This document shows positions 26,679 through 35,550 of a stretch of DNA of 64,000 nucleotides, one piece after another. The DNA is taken from assembly GCF_001984155.1 (NCBI RefSeq), contig NZ_MTQO01000025.1, positions 21,429-85,428 of the forward strand, read 5' to 3'. This stretch comes from Actinosynnema sp. ALI-1.44. GTDB lineage: Bacteria > Actinomycetota > Actinomycetes > Mycobacteriales > Pseudonocardiaceae. A program made the translations under genes and the position numbers. How positions within the stretch are numbered: the stretch's first letter is position 1; every line of letters begins with the position of its first letter. Under the pieces are notes generated by a model. The model saw only the letters and a program-made list of their open reading frames with translations, ran no database searches and was not told the origin of the DNA.

Positions 26679-27763
26679 GGCGCACCGCGACCCGGCTGGC
26701 CGACGGCCGGGAGATCGTGTATTTCGACGACACACCGGACGCGCCGGACCGCACCGCGACCGACACCAGAGACCTGCCCCCGTTCCACCCGGCATCGGAG
26801 ATCCGCCGCGACCCGCTGACCGACGAGTGGGTGGCGATGGCCGCGCACCGCCAGACCCGGACGTACAAGCCGCCGGTCGAGACGTGCCCGCTGTGCCCGA
26901 GCGCGCCGGGCAGGCCGACCGAGATCCCCGAGTCCAGCTACGACGTCGTGGTCTTCGAGAACCGCTTTCCGTCGTTCTCGCACATGGCCAACGGTTCCGA
27001 GCCGTCCACTGTGGAAGGGGCGGACCTGGTGCCGCGCGCGCCGGGCAACGGCCGCTGCGAGGTGGTCTGCTTCACCTCCGACCACAACAGCTCGTTCGGC
27101 GAGCTCAGCGTGCCGCGGATCCGTACGGTCGTCGACGTGTGGGCGGACCGGACCGAGGCGATGTCGGCGCTGCCGTACGTGGCCCAGGTCTTCCCGTTCG
27201 AGAACCGCGGCGAGGAGATCGGGGTGACGCTGAGCCACCCGCACGGCCAGATCTACGGCTACCCCTTCATCACCCCGCGCACCGAGCGGATGCTCGAGGT
27301 CGCGTCGTCCTACCTGGACAAACACGGCCGCCCGGTGATGGCCGACGTGCTCGCCGCCGAACGCGCGGCCGGGACGAGGGTGATCGAGTCGTCCGAGCAC
27401 TGGACGGCGTTCGTGCCCGCTGCCGCGCGCTGGCCGGTCGAGGTGCACGTCGTACCGCACCGGCAGGTCCCCGACCTGCCCGCGTTGACCGGTGCCGAGC
27501 GAGACGACTTCGCCAGCCTGTACGCCCGTGTGCTCAAGCACCTGGACTCGCTGTACGAGCGCCCGTTGCCCTACATATCGGCGTGGCACCAGGCGCCGGT
27601 GCGGGAAGGCCGTGACCTGGCCTGGCTGCACCTCGAGGTGTTCTCGGTGCTGCGGACCAAGGACAAGCTGAAGTACCTCGCCGGGTCCGAGTCCGGGATG
27701 GCCGTGTGGATCAACGACGCGACCCCGGAAGCGGTGGCCGAACGGCTCAGAAGCGCCTCTTGA
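26675..27763 (+). CDS. galT: Galactose-1-phosphate uridylyltransferase
   Basis: 362 aa. The active site HxH (nucleophilic second His) is in TLSHPHGQIYGYPF. A zinc-binding CPLCP is at about residue 70, and the substrate-binding FENRFPSFSH follows. It converts galactose-1-phosphate and UDP-glucose to UDP-galactose and glucose-1-phosphate in the Leloir pathway. GTG start within GTGA overlapping the DeoR gene. galK and galE are not in this window. Confidence 0.93.
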   Translation: MRRTATRLADGREIVYFDDTPDAPDRTATDTRDLPPFHPASEIRRDPLTDEWVAMAAHRQTRTYKPPVETCPLCPSAPGRPTEIPESSYDVVVFENRFPSFSHMANGSEPSTVEGADLVPRAPGNGRCEVVCFTSDHNSSFGELSVPRIRTVVDVWADRTEAMSALPYVAQVFPFENRGEEIGVTLSHPHGQIYGYPFITPRTERMLEVASSYLDKHGRPVMADVLAAERAAGTRVIESSEHWTAFVPAAARWPVEVHVVPHRQVPDLPALTGAERDDFASLYARVLKHLDSLYERPLPYISAWHQAPVREGRDLAWLHLEVFSVLRTKDKLKYLAGSESGMAVWINDATPEAVAERLRSAS

Positions 27764-27791
27764 GAGAAAGTGCGGACAAGTCCAAGGTTCG

Positions 27792-27809
27792 TCTCAGGCG
27801 GTTCTCAGG
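27792..27809 (+). promoter_or_regulatory. MprA-box-like direct repeat upstream of htrA
   Basis: TCTCAGG-cggt-TCTCAGG has the same 11-bp period and 4-bp spacer as the repeat before mprA. It lies 22 bases upstream of the protease ATG. The match at two genes of one expected regulon supports binding by the MprA encoded at 13683. Confidence 0.72.
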
Positions 27810-27830
27810 AGTGGACGGCAAGCTGGGTGC

Positions 27831-29174
27831 ATGACCGAGAACACCCCCGGCCCGCAGGAGCCGCGGCAGGATCCCCAGGACGCCTACTGGCGGCCCCAGG
27901 ACCATGCCCAGCAGCAGCCGGCTCAGCCGGAGCAGGCCCAGCCGGAGGCTGGCTCCGGGCAGTGGGCCGCCCACCAGACGGCTCAGTTGCCGGGGCAGGA
28001 ACAGTCGCAGGTGCTGTTCGGGTCCGCGGTGTCCGGTCAGGGCCAGCCAGGCGTGTACGTCCCGCCGACGACAACGCAGACGTATCCCACGCCGCCGCAC
28101 CCGCCACGACGTGCGGGTGGCCTGGTGGCCGGGGTCGCTGTGCTCGCACTGCTCGTGGGTGGTGGCGCGGGAGCCTTCGGCGGTTACCTCGTCGCGGACC
28201 ACAACGCGTCGACCGCGCCCTCCTCCCTGGACGCGCCGAAGCCCACCGCGCAGGCCACGGCCAACGCGCCGGACGGCACGATCGAGGCCGTCGCGAACAA
28301 GCTGCTTCCCAGCGTGGTCCAGCTGCGTACGCAGAGCGGCGAGGGGTCGGGCTTCGTGATCCGCCAGGATGGCCTGGTCGTCACGAACAACCACGTGATC
28401 GAACAAGCGGTCAGCGGTGGTTCGCTCAAGGTCGTGTACCAGGACGGCCAGATAGCGGACGCCACGGTGATCGGCCGTGACCCGTCCTCCGACCTGGCGG
28501 TCGTCCAGTCCAAGGGCGTGTCCGGCAAGACACCGGTCACCCTCGGCAGCTCGGAGAACCTGAAGGTCGGGCAGGCCGTGGTGGCGATCGGCTCGCCGTT
28601 CGAGCTGTCCGGCACGGTCACGTCCGGGATCGTCAGCTCGCTGCACCGGCCGACGAGGGCGGGCGGCGACAACGGCTCGGAGGCGACGGTGATGGACGCG
28701 ATCCAGACCGACGCCGCGATCAACCCGGGCAACTCGGGCGGGCCGCTGGTGAACATGGCCGGCCAGGTCGTCGGCATCAACTCGGCGATCTACAGCCCCG
28801 GCAGCTCGGGCCGCCAGCAGGGCGGATCGGTGGGGATCGGGTTCGCGATCCCGATCGACCAGGCCCGCCGGACGGCGGACGAGATCGTGAAGTCCGGCAA
28901 GGCGACCCAGACCGTGCTCGGCGTGAAGGTGCAGACCGACCAGAACGGCGGGGCGAAGGTCAGCGAGGTCTCGCCCGGTGGCGCGGCCCAGGCGGCGGGA
29001 GTCGCGGCGGGCGACGTGGTCACCAAGCTCGACGACCGGCGGATCGACACGTCGGACGCCCTGGTGGCAGCGGTCCGCTCGAAGGCACCTGGCGACAAGG
29101 TCACGCTGACCATCGGCAACGGAACCCGGACGGTGACCGTGACACTCGGCGGTCAGCCAGTCCCAACGAACTGA
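27831..29174 (+). CDS. Membrane-anchored HtrA/PepD serine protease with PDZ domain
   Basis: 447 aa. A cytoplasmic Pro/Gln-rich N-terminus of about 95 residues precedes one transmembrane helix (GLVAGVAVLALLVGGGAG). The extracytoplasmic trypsin-like domain carries the catalytic triad: His in VTNNHVIEQ, Asp in DPSSDLAVVQ, Ser in NPGNSGGPLVN. A PDZ domain follows at about 365-440. Same architecture as mycobacterial PepD/HtrA, which degrades or refolds damaged exported proteins and acts with MprAB. Here it is 14 kb from mprAB but carries an equivalent promoter repeat. Confidence 0.92.
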   Translation: MTENTPGPQEPRQDPQDAYWRPQDHAQQQPAQPEQAQPEAGSGQWAAHQTAQLPGQEQSQVLFGSAVSGQGQPGVYVPPTTTQTYPTPPHPPRRAGGLVAGVAVLALLVGGGAGAFGGYLVADHNASTAPSSLDAPKPTAQATANAPDGTIEAVANKLLPSVVQLRTQSGEGSGFVIRQDGLVVTNNHVIEQAVSGGSLKVVYQDGQIADATVIGRDPSSDLAVVQSKGVSGKTPVTLGSSENLKVGQAVVAIGSPFELSGTVTSGIVSSLHRPTRAGGDNGSEATVMDAIQTDAAINPGNSGGPLVNMAGQVVGINSAIYSPGSSGRQQGGSVGIGFAIPIDQARRTADEIVKSGKATQTVLGVKVQTDQNGGAKVSEVSPGGAAQAAGVAAGDVVTKLDDRRIDTSDALVAAVRSKAPGDKVTLTIGNGTRTVTVTLGGQPVPTN

Positions 29175-29430
29175 CAGAAGAACGCTCGGCCGTTGCAGGC
29201 GGCCGAGACCAGCTCTCCTCCGCTGGAGCCCGGCTTGATGCAGGGCAAGCCAGGGCCCCGCGAGGAGACACCGGTGGTCACGACCGGCGTACGGCAGGGA
29301 ACCTCCCGGTCGTGACCCCATCAACTTCCGGCCAGTCGGGTAGGCCGGAAACCACCGATTTCTCGGGGAGATCGGTTCCCGGCTCTCTGCCCCAGAGCCG
29401 GACAGATGCTTGAGCCGCACGAGACGGGTA
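29175..29430. other. Run of six hairpins between converging genes
   Basis: No gene. Successive inverted repeats fill the gap: CTCGGCCG/CGGCCGAG, GGCTTG/CAAGCC, the 12-bp GGTCACGACCGG with its complement (at about 29276-29318), TTCCGGCC/GGCCGGAA, ACCGAT/ATCGGT and CCGGCTCT/AGAGCCGG. One may end htrA transcription, but six in 250 bp is more than needed. No T tract follows. A structured RNA is possible. Confidence 0.5.
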
Positions 29431-29435
29431 CCCCC

Positions 29436-29828
29436 TCATCCGTCGCCGTGCGGCTCAGGCATTTCCGCCGCGCGGTGCTTCCAGGCCATGCTCGTCAGCA
29501 CCGCGGCCCACACCACGCCCAAGCTGATCGCGAGGCCGAGCCAGTAGTCCCGGTCGTGCAAGCCCGGATTGACGGGTACTCGAGGTTGCCACAGCAGGGG
29601 AATCGCGATCAGCACCAGGATCCCGGAGACCACCGCACCTGTCTTGACCGGCCCTTTCACCGCCAGACCGAGCAGCCCCACGACCGGGGCGAGCAACAGG
29701 TCGTGCAGGATCGGCCCGGCCAGGAACCACGCGCCGAACTCGACGATCCGCGGGACCCGCAAAGCCGGCGACGCGCCCCAGGCCATCAGTGCCAATCCGG
29801 CCGCGCCGAGCAGAAGCCGTGTCTTCAC
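29436..29828 (-). CDS. Small polytopic membrane protein, 130 aa
   Basis: No family recognised. GTG 29828 has an excellent GGAGGTG just upstream. About four hydrophobic helices are visible (LLLGAAGLALMAWGA, FLAGPILHDLLLAPVVGLL, GAVVSGILVLIAIPLLW, YWLGLAISLGVVWAAVL), with a His-rich short tail. It follows the cytochrome-like gene and overlaps the out-of-frame tail of that gene, so it is probably the real coding frame in this stretch. Confidence 0.7.
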   Translation of the reverse strand: MKTRLLLGAAGLALMAWGASPALRVPRIVEFGAWFLAGPILHDLLLAPVVGLLGLAVKGPVKTGAVVSGILVLIAIPLLWQPRVPVNPGLHDRDYWLGLAISLGVVWAAVLTSMAWKHRAAEMPEPHGDG

Positions 29829-30348
29829 AGCACCTCCAGCCGCGTGACGGATCAGGCAGCGGATCACGGTGCAGGGCACGGCGGATGACTGGCAGCTTCA
29901 CCGCGATGTGCACCAGGATCGACCCCACGGCGACCCAGGCGACCGCGTAGTGCGCGTCGGGGAAGTAGAAGCTCCACAGGTAGTTCTGGCCGACGTTGAG
30001 GATCCCGGTCACCAGCTCGAAGAACGCCGCGCCGGACAGCACCAGGACGGAACCCCGTTCCAGCGCGTGCGGCAACGACTTCACCAAGGGGCGCTCGAAC
30101 AGCTTCGGGTACACCGACCACAGTTTGGCCAGCAGCAACGGAATCGCCGCGACACCCGAGATCACGTGCACGCCCTGCGTGATCCGGTACAGGTTCACCG
30201 GGCGCGACGGCCAGAAGAACCACGGCGGCGGGTGCTGGATCGCATGGCTGATCAGCCCGGTGACGAAGCAGGTCAGGAACGCGATCCCCAACCACAGGCC
30301 GATCCGGGACGTGGCTTTCTCGTGGTGTGCCGCGCTGCGGAACCTCAT
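29455..30348 (-). CDS. Cytochrome b561-like membrane protein, probably truncated molybdopterin oxidoreductase
   Basis: From ATG 30348 (overlapping the preceding stop as ATGA) about 170 residues are convincing. They form four membrane helices with paired histidines (GLISHAIQHPPPWFFWP, QGVHVISGVAAIPLLLAKL, DAHYAVAWVAVGSILVHIAV) as in di-haem cytochrome b domains. In related actinobacterial proteins, as I recall them, this part is followed by a twin-arginine segment and a sulfite-oxidase-type molybdopterin domain. Here the peptide after VKLPVIRRAL loses protein character and runs over the next gene in another frame. A deletion or frameshift has probably removed the catalytic half. Confidence 0.5.
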   Translation of the reverse strand: MRFRSAAHHEKATSRIGLWLGIAFLTCFVTGLISHAIQHPPPWFFWPSRPVNLYRITQGVHVISGVAAIPLLLAKLWSVYPKLFERPLVKSLPHALERGSVLVLSGAAFFELVTGILNVGQNYLWSFYFPDAHYAVAWVAVGSILVHIAVKLPVIRRALHRDPLPDPSRGWRCCEDTASARRGRIGTDGLGRVAGFAGPADRRVRRVVPGRADPARPVARPGRGAARSGGERAGQDRCGGLRDPGADRDSPAVATSSTRQSGLARPGLLARPRDQLGRGVGRGADEHGLEAPRGGNA

Positions 30349-30948
30349 CGCGGCACCAGTTCCGTGAACCAGCGGTCGCCGCCCTCGGCGATCCACCTCG
30401 TCGCGAACCCGGCCTTGGCCGCGGTCGACGCCACCGCGTCCGCGCCGACCCACGCCCACGGGAACCACGTACCCGAGCCGTTCACGCGGACGGGTTCGTG
30501 CCGCAGGCCGGTACCCGGCGGTTCCAGTTCAGCCAGGACCTTGCCCGAGCCGGAGACCAGCCGTCGGACCCGGCGCAGCAGCGCGACCGGGTCGCCGCCG
30601 ATCCCGATGTTCCCGTCCGCCAGCAGCACGCTGTGCCAGCGCCCTTCGCCGGGCAGCGCGTCGAAAACGTTCCTCCGCAACGCGACCGCGCCGCGCGCGA
30701 GGGTCAGCGCGACAGCCACGGGGGGAGACGTCGACGCCGAGCACTGGTAGCCCCCGGGCGGTCAATGCGCTGGTCAGGCGGCCTGGGCCGCAGCCGACGT
30801 CCAGCGTGGGGCCCGCGCAGTGGGCGAGCAGCATCTCGTCGCTCGGTTGCGTGGCACGCCATCGCTGCACCGGCAACGTCACTCGGTCGCCGTTGGGCAG
30901 CTCCAGCCAGCACTCGGTGCCCTTCAACGCCACGTCGAAATCGCTCAC
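30345..30948 (-). pseudogene. Class I SAM-dependent methyltransferase interrupted by a one-base insertion
   Basis: From GTG 30948 the protein reads VSDFDVALKGTECW, then the SAM-binding motif I TLDVGCGPGRLTSAL and VLGVDVSP. At that point a run of six C (minus strand, 30720-30725) puts the frame out. Removing one C restores AVALTLARGAVALRRNVF, then GRWHSVLLADGNIGIGGDP to the end at 30345, a complete methyltransferase of about 200 aa. The homopolymer suggests either slippage or a sequencing error. It lies in an operon with 4-bp overlaps on both sides. Confidence 0.75.
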
Positions 30949-31577
30949 CGCGCTGCCACCGCCGCGGCGAACCGGCCACTCGTCTGGCCGGCCACCCTGG
31001 TCGCGTCCGCCATCGTGTCCACGTCCGACAGCACAGGCAGATGGCCGATCCGAAGGTGGCTCAGCGCAAGCCAAGTACGCCTTCCGGTGTCTGGCTGGGA
31101 CATCGGGACGTCTCGCAACGCCGCTGCCTCATGGGGATCTCGCAACCCGAGCGCCCACCAGCCACCGTCGGACGCGTGCCCGAGCACGCCGTCCAACTCC
31201 TCAAGACGTTCGATCGCGCCTGTCAGCAGCGTCGGCGTCACCTGGGGCGTGTCCATTCCGATCTGCAGCACCGGCCCGAGCGCGGCGACGTCAGCGTGCG
31301 CGTTGGCCAGACGATCGGCGAAAGTGTTGCCGCGTTGCGGGATCACTGTCGTACGGGCAAGAGCGTCGGTCAGCTCCTGTCGTCTGGCCGCGCGCCGGAG
31401 GTCGCCGGTGAACGCCACGACCGGTGTCACGTCAGGCACAGCAAGGACGGCGTCCAGGGTGTCGAGCAACGCCGCCGCTGCGATGTCGGCGGCCTCGTCG
31501 GGAGTGGCGGGTGGGCAGAGCCTGGTCTTGGCCAAGCCAGACACCGGAGCCTTGGCGATCACGAGCAGGCACGTCAT
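30945..31577 (-). CDS. DUF2064/TIGR04282-type glycosyltransferase-like protein
   Basis: 210 aa. The start MTCLLVIAKAPVSGLAKTRL and the central VLQIGMDTPQVTP and DGGWWALGLRD follow the DUF2064 family, nucleotide-sugar-transferase-like proteins related to CofC-type nucleotidyl transferases. The family is usually found beside a GT2 glycosyltransferase, as here. It overlaps both neighbours by 4 bases (ATGA and GTGA), so the operon GT2 - DUF2064 - methyltransferase - cytochrome is tightly coupled. Confidence 0.82.
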   Translation of the reverse strand: MTCLLVIAKAPVSGLAKTRLCPPATPDEAADIAAAALLDTLDAVLAVPDVTPVVAFTGDLRRAARRQELTDALARTTVIPQRGNTFADRLANAHADVAALGPVLQIGMDTPQVTPTLLTGAIERLEELDGVLGHASDGGWWALGLRDPHEAAALRDVPMSQPDTGRRTWLALSHLRIGHLPVLSDVDTMADATRVAGQTSGRFAAAVAAR

Positions 31578-32224
31578 CGCAGCACTCCCGCCATGTCACG
31601 AACAGCGCGCAGGGTTCCCTTGACCGAGCCGGACACCTTGGACTTCGTCCCGGCGGCGCGCGCTCTGTACGCCACGTCGTGCTCCACTACGCGCCATCCG
31701 CTCCTGTTGGCTCGTACCAACAGTTCCAGCGGATAGCCGAAGGCGCGGTCCTCGACGCCGAGGGCGAGCAGGCTGGCACGATCGGCCGCGCGCATCGGCG
31801 CGATGTCCCTGACCGGCAGGCCACGGCTCCTCAGCAGCGCCGAGAGCAGGGTGTTGCCCGCTTTGGCGTGCCACGGCCAGACTTCGCGGCTCACCGGAAC
31901 CCGCCGGGCGACCGCGAGATCGGCGCCGGTGCGGACGCTGTCCACCAGGCGCGGCAGGTCGCGTGGATCGAGCGAGGCGTCCGCGTCCATGAAGCACACC
32001 AACTCCGACGTGGCGCACTCCAGTCCTGTGTGGACAGCGGCGCCGTATCCCTTGCGCGGCTCGTGGACCACCTTGGCGCCCAGTGCCGCGGCGATTTCCG
32101 GTGAGCCGTCGGCCGACCCGTTGTCCACGACGATCGCCCGGTACCCATCGGGCATCGCGCCAAGGACCTCGGGGAGCGCCGCTGCCTCGTCGAGGCACGG
32201 CAGCACGACATCGATCACGTCCAT
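31574..32224 (-). CDS. Family 2 glycosyltransferase
   Basis: 216 aa, single GT-A domain: DVVLPCLDEAAALPEVL, AIVVDNGSADGSPEIAA, the metal-binding DAD in LVCFMDADASLDPRDL, and acceptor region KAGNTLLSALLR. No membrane anchor. It resembles dolichyl-phosphate-mannose-synthase-like enzymes and heads the operon. A donor such as a nucleotide sugar and a lipid or protein acceptor are family expectations. Nothing here fixes them. Confidence 0.85.
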   Translation of the reverse strand: MDVIDVVLPCLDEAAALPEVLGAMPDGYRAIVVDNGSADGSPEIAAALGAKVVHEPRKGYGAAVHTGLECATSELVCFMDADASLDPRDLPRLVDSVRTGADLAVARRVPVSREVWPWHAKAGNTLLSALLRSRGLPVRDIAPMRAADRASLLALGVEDRAFGYPLELLVRANRSGWRVVEHDVAYRARAAGTKSKVSGSVKGTLRAVRDMAGVLR

Positions 32225-32368
32225 GACTCGGAAGTAAAGTCTATGATGGATGGTGATGAACCCGTTGTGGCGCTTACCGAATTGTGACGCCTGCGGACAT
32301 CTTACGGAGTTGTGACGGCACGCGGATCCGTGTGGCAGGCCGGTTCGGCTCCCACTACGGTTCGGCCT

Positions 32369-33646
32369 GTGTCCCGCGCTGTCAGAATTCGCGGCGATGT
32401 GGTCGCGCTCGCCCTGTTGCTCACCGCCATCGCTGTCGGTTTCGGTTTCGGCATCCGGTTGTCCGGAAGCGAACACTTCCCCGGAGCGCCGGACACCTTC
32501 GGCGAGTGGCCCGTCCTCGGTGAGTGGATGCCCCACGTCGGCATCGGCACGCCCCTGTCGATCATGGTCGCGATCGCGGTCGTGGCATGGGGTCCTGGTC
32601 TGGCGACAGGGCTGCGCTGGCGCACAGCCCTGTCGCTGGGCTACGCGACCAGCGTCGGTTGGATTCTGTCGTTGGCGTTGATCGACGGCTGGCAACGCGG
32701 CGTCGCCGGGCAGCTCACCAGCCAGGACGAGTACCTGAGCGCGGTGCCCGGGATCAGCGACACCGGAGACTTCCTGCGGACGTTCACCGGGCGGATACTG
32801 GATTTCCAGCCGGATTCGCTGATCACGCACGTCGCGGGTCACCCGCCCGGTGTCACTCTCGTGTTCGTCTGGCTGGACCGGCTCGGCCTGTCCGGTGGCG
32901 GCTGGGCCGCGATCCTGTGCGTCCTCGTCGGCGCGCTCACGGCGGTCGCCGTGCCGGTTGCCGTTGCCGCGCTCGGAAAACCCGAACTGGCACGGGCCAC
33001 GCTTCCGTTCATCGTGCTGTTCCCGGGCGCGGTGTGGCTGGGTGTCTCGGCGGACGCGCTTTTCGCCGGGGTCACGGCGTGCGGGATAGCGCTGCTCGCA
33101 CTGCGGACCGAGGTGTCCGCCCTGGTCGGCGGGGTGCTGTTGGGCTTCGGCGCGTTTTTGTCGTACGGGCTTGCTTTAATCGCCGTGGTGGCGTTGGTGG
33201 TGTGCGTCTCGACCCGGAGCTGGCGGACTCTCGGGCTCGGGGTGCTCGCGGCCTGCGCTGTCGTGGCGGTCTTCGCGTGGGCGGGGTTCTGGTGGTTCGA
33301 CGGCTATCACCTGGTCGTCGAGCGGTACTACCAGGGCATCGCGAACGACCGGCCGTACTGGTACTGGGTGTGGGCGAACCTGGCGAGCCTCACGCTGGTC
33401 ATCGGGCCCGCGGTGGCTGCGGGGCTGCCGCGTGCCTGGCGGTTGCCGTTGGTCGCGGCCGCGATCGCGGTGCTCGTGCTGGCGGACGTCTCCGGGCTGT
33501 CCAAATCGGAGGTCGAACGGATCTGGCTGCCGTTCGCCGTCTGGCTGGTGCCCGCGGCCGGGTTCCTGCCACACCCGCGGCGGTGGCTGGTCGCGCAGGC
33601 GGCGACGGCCCTTATGGTGAATCACTTGCTGCTGACGAACTGGTGA
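32369..33646 (+). CDS. Polytopic membrane protein, GT-C glycosyltransferase-like
   Basis: 425 aa from GTG 32369, with 9-11 hydrophobic helices. The first extracytoplasmic loop contains an acidic pair in TSQDEYLSAVPG and a later GHPPGVTLVFVW, the layout of GT-C enzymes that use polyprenyl-phosphate sugars. It is divergent from the GT2 gene and 5 bases upstream of a two-component system. A role in cell-envelope glycan synthesis is an inference from fold and context. Confidence 0.65.
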   Translation: MSRAVRIRGDVVALALLLTAIAVGFGFGIRLSGSEHFPGAPDTFGEWPVLGEWMPHVGIGTPLSIMVAIAVVAWGPGLATGLRWRTALSLGYATSVGWILSLALIDGWQRGVAGQLTSQDEYLSAVPGISDTGDFLRTFTGRILDFQPDSLITHVAGHPPGVTLVFVWLDRLGLSGGGWAAILCVLVGALTAVAVPVAVAALGKPELARATLPFIVLFPGAVWLGVSADALFAGVTACGIALLALRTEVSALVGGVLLGFGAFLSYGLALIAVVALVVCVSTRSWRTLGLGVLAACAVVAVFAWAGFWWFDGYHLVVERYYQGIANDRPYWYWVWANLASLTLVIGPAVAAGLPRAWRLPLVAAAIAVLVLADVSGLSKSEVERIWLPFAVWLVPAAGFLPHPRRWLVAQAATALMVNHLLLTNW

Positions 33647-33651
33647 GGACG

Positions 33652-34344
33652 ATGAGCGAACAGGGCCACGTGCTGGTGGTCGACGACGACGAGACGGTCC
33701 GCGACGTCGTCCGGCGGTACCTGGAGCTGGCCGGGCACGAGGTGACCCTCGCCGGGGACGGCGAACAGGCGCTGGAACTGGTCGCGCGGTCCGAGCCGGA
33801 CCTGATCGTGCTCGACCTGATGCTGCCGGGCATCGACGGCCTCGAAGTGTGTCGCCGGATCCGGCAGCGCAGCGCGGTGCCGGTGGTGATGCTGACCGCG
33901 CTGGGCGAGGAGGAGAACCGGATCGCGGGGCTGCAGCTCGGCGCGGACGACTACGTCACGAAACCGTTCAGCCCCAGGGAATTGGCGCTGCGGGTCGGCT
34001 CGGTGCTGCGGCGTGCCCGAGCCGTGCCCACCCTGCCTGCGAACCAGGTCGTGTCGGACGGGGACCTGACGCTGGAGGTGGGCGCGCGCAAGGCCCTGCT
34101 GCGCGGCACCGAGCTGTCGTTGACCACGAGGGAGTTCGACCTGCTGGTGTTCCTGCTCACCAACGCGGGCACGGCGTTCTCCCGGGTCGAACTGCTGGCC
34201 AAGGTGTGGGGGTGGGACTTCGGCGACCAGTCCACTGTGACCGTCCATGTGCGACGGTTGCGGGAGAAGATCGAGGCGAACCCGGCGAAACCGGTCCGGC
34301 TCGCGACCGTGTGGGGAGTGGGATACCGCTATGACCGCGCCTGA
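33652..34344 (+). CDS. OmpR-family response regulator
   Basis: 230 aa. Receiver domain: VDDDE, phospho-Asp in [12 protein letters not shown], Thr in VMLTALG, Lys in YVTKPFS. The winged helix ends in [14 protein letters not shown] ([15 protein letters not shown]). ATG 33652 is preceded by GAGGACG. It overlaps the kinase by 14 bases, forming a second two-component pair in this window. Confidence 0.9.
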   Translation: MSEQGHVLVVDDDETVRDVVRRYLELAGHEVTLAGDGEQALELVARSEPDLIVLDLMLPGIDGLEVCRRIRQRSAVPVVMLTALGEEENRIAGLQLGADDYVTKPFSPRELALRVGSVLRRARAVPTLPANQVVSDGDLTLEVGARKALLRGTELSLTTREFDLLVFLLTNAGTAFSRVELLAKVWGWDFGDQSTVTVHVRRLREKIEANPAKPVRLATVWGVGYRYDRA

Positions 34345-35395
34345 CGTGATCGACTCGTCCGAGCCGTTCAGCGCGATGGTCGAGCACGCGCTGCACATCC
34401 TGCCTGTCGCGCTCGCGTTCACCGTGCCCGTCACGATGATCGGTGTCCTCGCGTTGTACCTGCTGCGCAAGGGGCGCCTCGCGACGAACCTGACTGTGCT
34501 CGTGCTCATCCCGGTGGCCGCTGTCGTGGTCGGTGTGCTGGGGGTCAGCGGGTTCATGTTCAACACGACCCTCACCACGATGCTGCTGGTGTGCCTGCTG
34601 GTAGTGGTCGTCACGCTGCCCGCGGCGATCCTGCTCGGGCGGATGATCGCGGCCCGTAGCGTGTGGGAGCGGGAGGCACGCGAGCGGGAGCGTGCGGCCG
34701 AGGCGTCCCGGCGTGAGCTGGTGGCGTGGATCAGCCATGACCTGCGGACGCCGCTCGCCGGGATCCGGGCGATGGCCGAGGCGCTGGCCGACGGCGTGGT
34801 GGCCGAGCCGCGTGAGGTCGCCGGGTACGCCAACCGGATCGGCGGCGAGACACGCAGGCTGTCCGGCATGGTGGACGACCTGTTCGAGCTGTCCAGGATC
34901 ACCGCGGGCGCTCTGGAACTGACGCTGTCCGAGGTGGCGTTGCAGGACGTGGTCAGCGACGCGCTCGCCGGTCAACGGCCGGTCGCCGACCGCAAACGGG
35001 TCCGGCTGGTCGCCGACGCGCGTGAATGGCCGGTGGTGCTCGGCAGCGACCCCGAGCTGGCCCGGATCGTGCGCAACCTGGTGTCGAACGCGATCAGGCA
35101 CACCCCGCCGGACGGGACGGTCGCCGTCCAACTCGGCGTGGACGGCACGAGCGCGGTGCTCGCCGTGGACGACTCGTGCGGCGGGATTCCCGAGCAGGAG
35201 CTCGAGCGGGTGTTCGACGTGGCCTTCCGCGGCAGCGCGGCGCGCACGCCCGCGCCGCGTGGTGACGAGCCGGTCGGCGCCGGACTGGGGCTGGCGATCG
35301 CGAAAGGCCTGGTGGAAGCGCATCGGGGCCGGATAACCGCGCACAACCACGGCCCCGGATGTCGCTTCGAAGTACGGCTGCCACTCGCGGTCTAA
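34331..35395 (+). CDS. Sensor histidine kinase with short N-terminal membrane region
   Basis: 354 aa. Three to four closely spaced transmembrane helices in the first 115 residues leave almost no extracellular sensor. It may sense within the membrane. Catalytic boxes: [18 protein letters not shown] (phospho-His), [25 protein letters not shown] (an unusual SCGG version of the G1 box) and [11 protein letters not shown]. Partner of the overlapping response regulator. The stop overlaps the converging 52-aa gene by 3 bases. Confidence 0.88.
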   Translation: MTAPDVIDSSEPFSAMVEHALHILPVALAFTVPVTMIGVLALYLLRKGRLATNLTVLVLIPVAAVVVGVLGVSGFMFNTTLTTMLLVCLLVVVVTLPAAILLGRMIAARSVWEREARERERAAEASRRELVAWISHDLRTPLAGIRAMAEALADGVVAEPREVAGYANRIGGETRRLSGMVDDLFELSRITAGALELTLSEVALQDVVSDALAGQRPVADRKRVRLVADAREWPVVLGSDPELARIVRNLVSNAIRHTPPDGTVAVQLGVDGTSAVLAVDDSCGGIPEQELERVFDVAFRGSAARTPAPRGDEPVGAGLGLAIAKGLVEAHRGRITAHNHGPGCRFEVRLPLAV

Positions 35396-35550
35396 CCGTG
35401 GTGCGGCGGCTTGTTGCTGAGGTACCAGTCGTCGTCCCGCTTGTCGTCGGGCTCCGCCTGGCGCTCGTCCTTGGTCGTCTCCGGCATGACGTCGCCGAAG
35501 ATCTCGTCGATCCTGCGGCGCCGTTCCTCCGGCGTCAGTTCCCGTCCCAT
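35392..35550 (-). CDS. Conserved small charged protein, 52 aa
   Basis: Reads [20 protein letters not shown], then a hydrophilic linker and [11 protein letters not shown]. The strongly charged, compact composition and the start inside the end of moaB (16-bp overlap) support a genuine gene. A ribosome site (GGGATGGGA area) overlaps the moaB coding end. Function unknown. It may be a small partner cotranslated with MoaB. Confidence 0.7.
   Translation of the reverse strand: MGRELTPEERRRRIDEIFGDVMPETTKDERQAEPDDKRDDDWYLSNKPPHHG

Noticed and set aside
24284..27763. A 1159-codon plus-strand frame spanning galT and the antisense of the ABC genes
   Set aside because: Only the part from 26675 is galT; the rest is antisense to the clearly real binding-protein gene and has low-complexity Arg/Val composition.
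27747..29420. A 557-codon frame antisense to htrA
   Set aside because: Shadow of a high-GC gene; no ribosome site and Arg/His/Asp-rich nonsense composition.
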